Assembly: GCA_022497145.1 (NCBI GenBank)
Contig: MU385918.1
Coordinates: 115,534 to 179,533 of the forward strand
DNA from: Rostrohypoxylon terebratum
Lineage: Eukaryota > Ascomycota > Sordariomycetes > Xylariales > Hypoxylaceae
Reading direction: 5' to 3'
DNA: 64,000 bases
Shown in pieces: positions 11,715-21,893 of this stretch. Under the pieces are notes generated by a model. That model was not told the DNA's origin. It was given only the letters and a program-made list of their open reading frames with translations, and ran no database searches. Every line of letters starts with the position of its first letter. The stretch's first letter is position 1. The position numbers and the translations under genes are program-made.

Positions 11715-12746
11715 ATGACAGTCCAAAACAAGGGAACCATCCTCATCACCGGCGGCGGCGGCTACGTCGGCGGCCACATCATCCGCGAGGCTCTCGAATC
11801 GGGGTTCTCGGTGCGCATCACCGGGCGCTCCGCCTCCTCCCTGGCCCGCACTGTCTCCCGCTTCCCCTCCTACACATCGTCGCTGTCCACGGTCGTCGTG
11901 CCGGACATGACGAGGCCAGAGGTGTACGAGTCCGCGTTCGCGGACGGCGCGATAACGCACATCGTGCACGCGGCCTCGCCGTTCAACCTCGCGCCCGAGG
12001 ACAACGTGCGCGACCTGCTGGAGCCGGCCGTCAGGGGCGCGACGGCGGTCCTGGACGCCGCGCTGCGGTACGGCGCGGGCCGCGTCAAGGCCGTCGTGGC
12101 GACGAGCTCGTTCGCCGCCGTCGTCGACCCGGCCATGGGGCTCAGAGAGGGGTACACGTACAGCGAGGGGGACTGGAACCCGACCACGTGGGACCAGGCC
12201 GCGAAGGCCGACGGCGTCGTCGCGTATTGCGCTAGCAAGGCGCTCGCCGAACGCGCTATGTGGGAGTGGGTTGGGGCGCATAAGGGCGAGGTCGGCTTCG
12301 GGTTGGTGACGATATGTCCCGCGTGGGTGTTCGGCCCGTACGCTTATGAGCTGCGGGATACGAAGGGGCTGAGCGAGAGCGTGCAGTTGCTCAATGCGAT
12401 CGTGGATGCTGATAAGGTCCCCGACTTTGACATTGGCGGGTACGCGGACGCGCGTGAGGTCGCGTTCGCGCATATCAGGGCGTTGGAGGTCCCGGAGGCG
12501 CGAGGGAAGAGGTTTATTGTTAGCCAGGACTTCAGACACCAGGCTGCGCTCGATGTCGCGAGGGAAGACCCCGTGCTGGCGGAGAGGCTGCCGGAGGGGA
12601 AGAAGGGGGAGTGGGTGCCGGCGTACCGTATTGATGGGTCGTTGGTGACGAGGGTGCTTGGGCTGAAGTATCGTAGCTTGAAGGATACGATTGTGCAGAC
12701 GTATAGACAGTTGTTGAAGGCGAGGGAGGCAGAGGCTTCTACTTGA
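11715..12746 (+). CDS. extended SDR: NAD(P)-dependent epimerase/ketoreductase, dihydroflavonol-reductase-like
   Basis: An intronless ORF of 343 residues starting at the ATG at 11715. The N-terminal Rossmann motif is TGGGGYVGG (residues 12-20, G-x2-G-x2-G). A TSS stretch near residues 130-132 and YCASK at 171-175 supply the Ser, Tyr and Lys of the SDR active site. The order of motifs and the CPAWVFGP segment after the Tyr match the dihydroflavonol-4-reductase / methylglyoxal reductase (GRE2-like) branch, which reduces carbonyls with NADPH in the cytosol; the substrate cannot be read from sequence. The coding part is strikingly GC-rich, with GC at most third positions especially in 11740-12300, so that long open frames also appear on the opposite strand. 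This contrasts with the AT-rich flanks. No linked pathway gene is adjacent. Confidence 0.88.
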   Translation: MTVQNKGTILITGGGGYVGGHIIREALESGFSVRITGRSASSLARTVSRFPSYTSSLSTVVVPDMTRPEVYESAFADGAITHIVHAASPFNLAPEDNVRDLLEPAVRGATAVLDAALRYGAGRVKAVVATSSFAAVVDPAMGLREGYTYSEGDWNPTTWDQAAKADGVVAYCASKALAERAMWEWVGAHKGEVGFGLVTICPAWVFGPYAYELRDTKGLSESVQLLNAIVDADKVPDFDIGGYADAREVAFAHIRALEVPEARGKRFIVSQDFRHQAALDVAREDPVLAERLPEGKKGEWVPAYRIDGSLVTRVLGLKYRSLKDTIVQTYRQLLKAREAEAST

Positions 12747-15700
12747 GTGGATAGAGGGTAGTGTCGTGGGGAGATAGCAGGTGGGAGAAGAAAAGGGGTG
12801 GGGATATTGGGGATATACAAGCTCATGATGTTTTTGTTTCTGGGGGATTAATACTTAATGACTACTTGGTTGTTCAATAGTGTGTGGGAAGCAACGTATA
12901 TTTAAATGATTGTATGTTTGAGATAGGAAAGCAAGTATTAGGAAATGAGGTTATAGACATTCGTTAATCCAACTCCACCTCCTAATTCCCTCCAATCTAC
13001 TAGAAGTATTGAAACTCTAGTAAACACTATCTCATATCAAATAAATTGGTAGATCAGATTTTCTGATAGGGTTGACGTGAGGACACTTCTCATATGGAAA
13101 AGGGGCAACCTGCTTTACCTGCTTCTCCTTTATTCCCAATACTAACGGCACATCCCGCATAATCCAGATCTAGTCTGAACGTCTACACATGCTGGATTAC
13201 AGCTATCGGTATTTATATCAGAACAAGGGGTCCGTAAATATCGGTATACTCTCATTCTCCTGCGACAGACATGGCAGAAGATGTAAACTAGGACGTAGCC
13301 ACACATGATTGTTGTATCCGGTGGTTGTGTCAGGCTTCGGAACAAGTTATTTTCAATCGTCGATCAATGCGTCTCTTAGCTTTCGAATCATATAGCTTCA
13401 GAGAGGTGTCTGGAGAAAACTCCGCGTACTGATTGTCATACGTAGGTAGTTCTTGAGTTCATTAGAATTCAGAGCATTCTGTTATTTTATAGGCAAGTAC
13501 CTGGCCTATTGGGTGTTCGGTATTTGCCTGCCTCCCTACCAGTCATCATCCAACTAAAATGATCGGGTACATGAGGTCATTGTTTACGTCCCACTACCGT
13601 CAGGAAAACTGAACTACCTTGGAAAGATACGTTGGAAAGTAGATTCTGAACCTTTCCGAGGACTTAATGTTCACGAATACAGTAAAGCGTTAATATTTTT
13701 ACCTTCTATTAATAGTCCTTTACATGTCCGAAAGTGGTAAATTACACAAGCAATTGAAAGCTCTCTACAGTATTTGATTATCGCATTGAATAGATTTGTC
13801 TATATCGACCTCTTCATCGAGGTTCCATATCTAAGTGACTCAGCCCGTAGAAGCACCATAGAAAGTTCGATGATGATTTCTTGTTCCCAGTCCACACACT
13901 ATGTCTGCTCATGTAAAAACCACAACTGCTTTTGGCCTTATAAAAAGAGAAGTGCGTTTCAACCACGCTCTGAATTACTCAAATTTCGATGATGGATACA
14001 AGGAAGTGGATAGACGACCGAACCTCGTGCGAATTGAACGCAATTTGGGAATTGGCCACAGTAAACCCAGTTAGCATCAAATCGATGTACTTCGTGGTTG
14101 CCAACATAACACCAGACTATCCATGTAGTAAATGAACACATAATGTAGGTATTCAGGAAGGGATTGAATTATACTCGGATTTGATGCTTGTGCCTCTATC
14201 AGCTGAATTCAATATTGAAGGATGGAAACGTGTTTAAGATGCCAATTTACTGACTTCTTCGATATGCTTGAGGATTGTAAGTTATTACTTGGGAGCTTTT
14301 CTTGGTTTACCCCCTATCATTGGGTACTGGCTTAAAAGACTCTCACCCTGTTGAGGCATAGATATCTTTGCAAAATTGATATTAGCTACATCACGGTACA
14401 TCTGATGATACAAGCGATGATTGTTGGCCTGACATGGAAGTTTCGAAATCTTATGCGTCACTGATGAATCTTGTCCTACGACCCATCCAGTGCCGAATTG
14501 AGATGCTTCTACACATGTGAAGTATGACATCTGCGTCAGGGCAATTCTGAATCCTTGGAGGTCATGACCTACGACGAAAAGAAGCAGAATGCTAGGTTAT
14601 CTAACAGGTATATACCCATGCATCAGCCGTCACAATACGGTGCGGCTCATTTTGAGTTCAATATAACAGGAGTTAAGGTTTCGAGTGTAACTAAACATCT
14701 CGCTTAGTTAAAGTCAACCACATGTGTTACTTGAATAGTACCTTCGTACACAGGTATCGATTTATTAGGGGCAGTATTAATAGGGGGTATACCGTTCAGG
14801 AGGTACGAATAAGGACTCAAATTGAATTTTCACGACGCGCAATACAAAGTTGGTTCCAATGGATGGTATTGGAGGCGATCCCTTGATTCGATGTGTAATT
14901 TGAATTTTTAGCGACTTTCCATAGCTTTCTACAGCACTGTGTGAAGTAAGACGGCGGCAGATTTAGCTGCGCTAGAAATCAAGATTTCATTCTTGGTGCG
15001 TGTACGCCCCACTTTCCCCTGAGAAAATCCAAGACTGGTTGCCCTGAAATAATTTAAATTTGGAAAACATACCTGCTAGTAGTACTAGGTATGGTCACTT
15101 ACCGGTCAGAGCTTTTCTCACGGACAAGGTGTGGAAGCAAGTCGGAAAGGAAGCCAATGGCAAATTCAAGATAATAAACTCGTATTCGCAGTGTGCAAAT
15201 CAGCTGCTTGAAGAATGCGAAAACTTCCTCTGGGAATAGTAAGACGACAACGGTCGACTTACCGGCTTAACGACTCGTGTAATAATACGCGTTAACCACT
15301 TAGGTGGTGTGTCTAGCTGTCTAGCTGCTGGGCTTGAACTGTCCGCGCAATGGTTCCGACTCTAGTGGCAGATGCCTGCAACTTTGATTTGCTCTTCTTG
15401 GTTGAAGTTTATTTGAGGCTGAGCGGCAAGTGGGCCATGAATACGAATTTAGGGGATAGTGCCGGCATTGCCCACTGACTGTGGAGTTCCAAGCTATTAT
15501 GGGACGAATTAAACCGCACTGTCGGTATGAGGGATGTTGATGTGATCCGATTTTCGATCCCCTTTCCGAATGAGCTTTGGGCTTTGCTTCTAGAACCGCT
15601 GATCCCTTTGTTTTCTATTTCTTCCCTCTCTTCCCGTCTCACATTTTACAATAGATGTAATAATATCTTGTCCTCTACGGTCGTTCATTCGTTATTACAA

Positions 15701-15778
15701 CGCCTTATCGCTGCAAGTTGTAGCTGTCACTCACTAATTGTCACCCTCGCTTAATAACCAAAAATATACTAATACAAA
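12747..15778. other. 3 kb gene-free, AT-leaning intergenic region
   Basis: No recognisable gene, RNA or mobile element was found on either strand. Short ORFs (for example - strand 14285-14530, + strand 13774-13992) have no known motifs. The last ~180 bases before the GH17 start are CT-rich (TTTCTATTTCTTCCCTCTC at about 15611) and then A-rich just before the ATG, as usual for a strongly expressed fungal gene. Confidence 0.5.
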
Positions 15779-16842
15779 ATGCGTTTTGCTTCCACGGTTA
15801 TCGGTCTCGCGGCCACCGCCGGTACTGCTGCCGCCGTCAGCGCTGCTAACTCTGGAATCAAGGGCTTCAACTACGGCGCCTTCTTCCTTAACCAGGCGGC
15901 TAAGCAACAAGCCGACTTCGAGTATGAGTTCAACCGAGCTAAGAGTCTGTCTGGCACCAGCGGCTGGACCAGTGCTCGCCTGTACACTATGGGTAAGCCG
16001 GAGTTCTTTTTTTTCTCTATGATACGCCATTAATCGCTAACTTGCCCCTAATAGTTCAATGGGGAACCGCCAGTGACGTTATCAGCGCCATTCCTGCAGC
16101 CATTAACACCAAGACCACCCTATTGCTAGGTCTCTGGGTATCCGGTGGTGACCAGGCCATTGCAAACGAAATCGCCGCCCTCAAGGCTGCTATTACCCAA
16201 TACGGAACTGCTTTCACAGATCTTGTCGTAGGCATCTCAGTCGGAAGTGAGGATCTATACCGAGATGCCAATAATGAAGTTGGTGTCAGCGGCCCCACTC
16301 TCATCAACTATATCTCCCAAGTCCGCAGCGCTATCGCTGGCACAGCGCTGGCTGGTGTCCCAGTCGGTCACGTCGACACATACGACTCCTTCCTCAACGC
16401 TACCAACAGTGATGTCATCAATAACATCGACTGGTTAGGCTTCGACGGCTACCCATACTGGGAAGCAACTAAGCCTAACAGCATTGGTGATGCTCCTGAA
16501 AGGTTTTATGACGGATTTAACAAGACGCTAGCCCTTGCTGGCAGCAAGCCCGTCTATGTTACCGAGACTGGGTGGCCTACTTCCGGAAAGACCGTTAACC
16601 AGGCTGTGCCCAGTGTTGAGAACGCCCGCATCTACTGGCAAGATATTGCCTGCAGTCTGATTGCGCGAGGCGTTAACTTATGGTGGTACGACCTGCAGGA
16701 GTCCCAGTGGGGAACTGCTGACCCGGACTTTGGTATCTTCCCCGCTGGCGACCTTAACGCTGTTTCGCAGCACTACGACCTATCTTGCGTAAGTCATCTA
16801 TCCAGTACACCAAATGGTAAATCGCTAATATAATTGTAGTAA
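15779..16842 (+). CDS. secreted GH17 glucan endo-1,3-beta-glucosidase
   Basis: Three exons (15779-15992, 16055-16788, stop TAA alone at 16840-16842) encode 316 residues. A signal peptide (MRFASTVIGLAATAGTAAAV) is followed directly by the mature GH17 barrel beginning GIKGFNYGAFF. GISVGSED carries the acid/base Glu (about residue 137) and VTETGWPTSG the nucleophile Glu (about 242). This is the compact, soluble type without the Ser/Thr linker or GPI signal found in EglC-like relatives, so it is probably a free extracellular or wall-associated enzyme that trims or rearranges beta-1,3-glucan during growth. Introns are 62 and 51 nt. The last one (GTAAGT, GCTAAT branch, TTGTAG) leaves only the stop codon in the final exon; if retained, translation would add a short tail (VSHLSSTPNGKSLI). 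Confidence 0.93.
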
Positions 16843-18413
16843 ATACTGGAAACGTGACATATATGGACAATGAGATATAGACGTCTTGGGTATAGGTTTT
16901 GTAATAGCGTGGGCTTCCGTAGAAGGTTTCGGCGTTGATACCCACTATGCCATTGGATTGCTTCGACGCCTGCTTACCTTGGAAGGTACCAGATAGAGGT
17001 TGGATTGGTTTAATGAAAAGCATAGCGAGCTGGAATTAATATATTCGACTTCTCGAAACTGCATACGTGATCTCGGTCTATATTTTGTGGGCTAATTTCG
17101 TAGGTACTAGGTGAATATCACGGGCTACCTGCTTGTCGGCATCTTTTTCATTTGTTTTCTGAAAATTTCCGAATTTCCATATTGCCACCCATAGTGTACC
17201 GCATAGCTTGGGAAATGTCAGTCTTTTTGGACTTTTTGCAATGGAACAGGGTTGGCTCAAAAAAAAACCCGCCCACATTAGGAACCGCGTTAAAGAGGGA
17301 AAGAGACACGACTCTTTCTAGGTCAGACTCAATTATTGTGAAGGACTACGACAATCCGTCGCCATCTCATGCTACTCCGGCAGTAGACTAGCCCGCGAGC
17401 CTTTCAGTACCATCTAGTAGGGTTGAGCACGGTTCGGATGAACAGGAAATTCCAATATAAATACCGCCTAACCATGTAATTGACGATCGCGCATCACCAA
17501 GCGAATCCTTCCACAACATATAATGCCACACAGAGAACGATAGCACGGCGACCCCAAAGCCATCCAGAAAGGGAGTAATATGATCGGAACAGAGTCTACG
17601 AATAATACTGAGATTGCGGATGATGCCAAAAAGCTGGACGGTAGCGTACAATAAAATCAAGGACGACCTAAAGGTGAAAGCCTACGAGGCATTATTGCAA
17701 AAGTAGGAAGATTTAACAAGTTCATATGGCCAACCCGCAGAAATCTCACTAAATTATATATCATACACACAGCTTGGGGAAAGAGACAGATCTTGAGATA
17801 TCACGCAGCGTTAGCATGGGCTGGTGTCAGGTCCGTTTTCCCAGCCAAGATACTAGGTACTTACCTAGGCTATTTACAGTAGGTACCTAGGTGCTAGGAC
17901 CTAGGACCTGAGTCCTAGGTTCTACTTGGAGTCTTGGACGCTGTTTTCAGAAGATGCAACATTGTTCATCCACCTCAAGGGCTAGTGTAGTATGGACTAT
18001 AGATTCATATTCTTGCTAATACGAAGGACGCATAAGATGAAGATTGGATATCTGCCCATCGTATGAAATGTACAATGCGAGATACTAGAATATGCTGCTT
18101 ACTCGTTCGCGCTGCTTTAATTTTCGCGGATTTTGGTGAGATGGCGGGGTCAAGCTTGCGCCCGCGCCGCTGATGAGTCAAGCTGAAGATGGTAGGGTGG
18201 ATATCGCCCCTTGGTACCTAGCAGCTAGCATTCTTTAGGTCGTGTTTTTCTCTCGTTTGACCTCATTGGGCTGGCTGGCTGGGCGGCTGCCTGCTGTGCC
18301 TAATTCTGGTAGGCAGAACAGCTCCATTACAGTGCCATTAGGCCATTAGGGGTCAATTAGGTCGAGTCCATATTCTGTAGGCAAATCTTACGCTAATCAT
18401 CGACTTGAGCGCG
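16843..18413. other. intergenic region with CCTAGG-type palindrome cluster
   Basis: No gene is seen. A dense cluster of TACCTAGG/CTAGGACC motifs lies at about 17852-17925, and GGCTG/GCTGC-rich repeats at about 18267-18298. The ORFs on both strands around 17150-17660 have no recognisable domain. Confidence 0.5.
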
Positions 18414-18420
18414 TATAATT
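18414..18420 (+). promoter_or_regulatory. TATA-like element of the DUF4246 gene
   Basis: TATAATT about 100 bases upstream of the ATG at 18519. A start site 25-40 bases downstream would leave the upstream in-frame ATG at 18423 outside the message or at its very edge, which favours the 18519 start. Confidence 0.35.
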
Positions 18421-18518
18421 AGATGTCGTGGACGCGAGGACTTTCGAGATTTGTCTTGATTCACCATCATCATCACCATCGCAATCTCAATCGCCATCAA
18501 TCAAAACTCCAGCCAGCC

Positions 18519-20935
18519 ATGTTTGCAAACAATTTCCTCGGCAGATTTGCCCGGCGGGCCAACGCCCAAGACCCAGTCTATCCAGGACTCGGCCTTCCTT
18601 TGCGCCACAACCCCCAGATGGACCGTGGGCATTATCCTATCGGCGCCCATGGCAGCTGTATTGGCTCCCAGTCTGATTTGCTTCCCGTCCGGGAGCTTGC
18701 CATGTTGAACATCATGGAAAGCCTTACGGATAAGAAAGACTGGCACAAGAAAGTCTTCGACGATACGATTGTGTCTAAGTGGCGCAAAGAAGCTCTGGCT
18801 ATCCCGGACAAGTTTTTTTGGGACCTAGCACTCAGAGGCAAGAGCCAGTGGTGGAACTCAGACGGTGAAGTCATAGTTTCAGATGACATGGTTCATGTCA
18901 AGTCTCTCGAAGGCATTCTGAATGAGACGACTTTTGATTGTGTGAGTAACCGTCATTATTGAATGACATACGCTAATATTAGATCGCAAAGTGTATCGAG
19001 GAACTCCGAAGCAAAGCGAAATACTATGAAAAGTCCGGTCTCATCCCGACACTCGACGCTTGCGCATCTGTTGTGAAGGCGGATAATCTAGTTCCCGCCG
19101 ATCTTCAAGAGTCTTTGCGAAAGGCTTTTGAAGAGCTTAAGAAGGAGCAGTCAGAAAACCCTGACTGGCATCCTAATTCGGAGGACATGGTACAAGACCT
19201 GGTACACCCATCTGTAAGTAAATTCCCTTAATATAATTGTGACTCCCTACTAGAACATAAATTTTGAAAGTTTTTTTTACTCTATTATGCGCAACAGGAT
19301 TTGCTTTGCTAAGTTCAACTAGATGTACCCTTTGGTCTATGGACGGAGCAAGGCTTTGAAGGAGGAAGTTGTTGGAGTCAGTGATGCTATCCAGAAGTGG
19401 GCAGGAAAAGGCGAGATCATTCCAAAGGACGTGTTGATATTCGATCAAAATAGCTATGTCAACTACGACGTAGGAGGTAGTGAGGTGCCGCCTCAGTACT
19501 GGTCCGACACATACCAGTGGTTACCGTCGAATGTTGCTTTCCAGGAAGACGGCACTGTCAAATTTACTAGCTACATCAACAACCTGCACCCCGAAAAGTT
19601 CCCACACATCTACTGCACGATCGAGAAGCTTATCGAAGCTGCGCTCCCGGCGTGGGATCAATGCCTTGCCGTTTCTAATGGATATGATGAGAGAGATGGA
19701 GCCGGCCGAACCAAGTCCCGGTTTCCCTACCCCGACAATCCAGAGTAAGAAGCCCACCCGCAGCTCTGGACACACCCTCCCTTTCCCCCAAATGCTGACA
19801 GCCTCTAACGTGCTACAGTGATGAAAACGAGGAGAATTGGACCCCTTCCGACACAGAAGCATTCAAAGACGTAGAAGTGAACTGGAAAGAAGTAAGCGAC
19901 AGAGTTGAATTCGATCCCCAGTGGGATGATGAGACCCAGAAAAAATGGGAACTATTCCGCAAGCCCGCCATTCCAGAGCCTGAGTTCGAAGATGTGAATT
20001 ACGAACGAGAGGCGGAGAAGCGGCTCGCAGAGAAATTCCGTGACTCCGGCCTTCAGGTCATCGTCAAGATGGCATCTATCGAGCTTACGCCAGAGAAACC
20101 CGAGTTCCCAGAAGGAGGTTGGCACGTGAGTTAGACCTATCTATCTACATCGATTCGGCGGATCGAGTACTAATATCATGACCAGGTCGAAGGCCAAATG
20201 AACGAGCACATTTGCGGAACGGCGCTATACTATCTCGACAGCGAGAATATATCTTCGAGCAACCTTTCATTCCGCATGCAAACATCAGCGTACCTGAACG
20301 AAGACATTGAGGTCGGACAAGATGCCTATCACTGGATGGAGCAGATCTATGGAACCAGTCTTGGTTGTGGGAGCTCGCCCTGTCTTCAGAACTACGGCAG
20401 CGTTGAAACACGCCAGGGGAGGCTTCTCGCATTCCCGAACGTCTTGTAAGTGCCTTAGCCGATAGGGAAAGGGTGAAAGCTAATGCGTGCCTCCAGCCAG
20501 CATAGAGTGTCTCCTTTCCGCCTGGAAGATCCGACCAAGCCTGGCCATCGACGTTTCATCGCGCTATGGCTCGTAGACCCCACCCGACGTGTTATCTCGA
20601 CCGCAAACGTACCACCGCAGCAGTTAGACTGGTTTCTCAACGCCCTTGGAAGCACCAACGAAAGCCTGCAGGCCGCTCTTGAGAAGTTTCCTGCAGAATT
20701 GGTCGCGCTTATGAAGGAGAAGGGCCTTGTTCCGAATGTCTCGACAGCGAATGGTGGGAGACTGCCGCCTGAATTGATGAAAATGGTGCGCGAGAATTTC
20801 GACGCGAATACAATGCCTATGAGTCAGGAGGAAGCTAAGGAGCACCGGATCCGGCTGATGAAAGCTCGCAGCGGATTTGTTATGATGGCTGAAAAAGGGT
20901 GGCTACAGCACTCCTACTCGTTCTGTGAACACTGA
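18519..20935 (+). CDS. DUF4246 protein, probable Fe(II)/2-oxoglutarate-dependent oxygenase-like
   Basis: Six exons (18519-18941, 18983-19213, 19323-19744, 19819-20125, 20186-20445, 20497-20935) give 693 residues; all junctions keep frame, and the introns are 41-109 nt. The protein matches fungal DUF4246 throughout: an N-terminal LPLRHNP and YPIGAHG block, a middle NYDVGGSEVPPQYWSDTYQW block, and a C-terminal QHRVSPFRLEDPTKPGHRRF block followed by LWLVDP and STANVPPQQ. I infer a metal triad: His461 and Glu463 in WHVEG and His550 in FQHRV, with nearby Arg residues (566/567) able to bind the 2-oxoglutarate carboxylate, as in the jelly-roll oxygenases. The substrate is unknown. The start at 18519 is preferred over the upstream in-frame ATG at 18423, whose extension is a CAT/CAC repeat encoding six histidines. 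Confidence 0.9.
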
Positions 20936-21182
20936 ACTAGGGGAAATATAGGATATCCCATTTATATTCCAGAAATACATGTTGGAGGAAGATGAAGTTG
21001 CGTGGTATATATGAAAAGGCCCTAGACCTAAATTACGAAAAAAAATATTGCTATCAGGAGGTAAACCCAGAGCATGTTTCCCATCCCTCATTTTCAGTCT
21101 CCGGACATTCTAGAGTACCGGTATTCAGTCATTCACCCAATTGCTCTACTGTTACATACCTACTACTCAGACCCTCCAAATT

Positions 21183-21690
21183 TCAGGACAATAGGTATCT
21201 AAGCGGAGGTGTAAACCCAAGGTACCTGGACTTCCCGATCCTCAAAGGCACATACTCCAATATCTGACCCTTTTTGATGAGTTTCCCAGTGAGATCCACC
21301 CATTGTTTACACCAATCCAAGGGGTGACGAAGCGGTCAAAGAACCAGTCCGACCATGTCTCCCAGGTCACGCCGCGGATATGCATCCTGCCTAGGGTATG
21401 TAATCGGCGGGCCTCTTGATCTCTGATGTCTTGGTACCATTTAAAGGCTTCCTGTATTCCCTCATTCCCCGGGTTAGGATCGGATTGAAGAGTGCGGTAC
21501 AACTCGTCAGCTAGCGCCGTAGCGGCGTTGATGCTGATGTTGGCGCCCATGCTCGTGATGCCAATTATCGCATTATCCTTCCTCTTGATTCACCATTGCA
21601 GCAGTCCCTTCATCGGTAAGCTCCCACAGGTCTTTGAAGTGGACACCAGGCGCGACCATGGCGACATACTCTTCCTGTGTCATCAATCAA
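21183..21690 (-). pseudogene. remnant of an FAD-dependent monooxygenase (salicylate hydroxylase-like), C-terminal part
   Basis: On the - strand three fragments in different frames read as consecutive parts of one family. The first (about 21683-21590) contains TQEEYVAMVAPGVHFKDLWE and MVNQEEG, then hits TAA. The second (21550-21310) contains MGANISINAATALADELYRT, the FAD-binding C-terminal helix segment, and ARRLHTLGRMHIRGVTWETW. After a shift near 21305 the third contains WVDLTGKLIKKGQILEYVPL and ends at a TGA at 21183-21185. The VLVGDSAH block expected between the first and second fragments is missing, and no N-terminal GxGxxG dinucleotide-binding part is present. At least two frame breaks and a deletion make this a decayed copy. 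It lies just downstream of, and in the same direction as, the broken HET gene. Confidence 0.75.
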
Positions 21691-21893
21691 TTCGAGCAGG
21701 ATCTTGATCTACTAGCTCTCTCTGAACTCTCCTCCAAGCGATATTTATCATCTCAAATCGGCCTAAGATCTCAGAAGCTGCTAGATCCATAACACTTGCC
21801 GAGAATTGTTGGTGCTGCATGGGCTTGAAAATCCTGTGTATATTTCCTTCGGTCTCCCAACCGGCCGCCAGGGCTACCACGGGCTGTATCAAC

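Noticed and set aside
11678..12539. Long antisense and alternate-frame ORFs over the reductase gene
   Set aside because: They follow from the high GC3 of the real gene; their translations are Arg/Ala/Gly-rich and have no domain.
18423..18518. N-terminal extension with six consecutive His codons before the DUF4246 start
   Set aside because: The CAT/CAC run is a simple repeat just downstream of a TATA-like site and is probably in the 5' leader. The family homology begins at the ATG at 18519.
21690..21892. - strand ORF between the HET gene and the FAD monooxygenase relic
   Set aside because: It does not match the expected upstream part of the monooxygenase or the HET protein; left unassigned.
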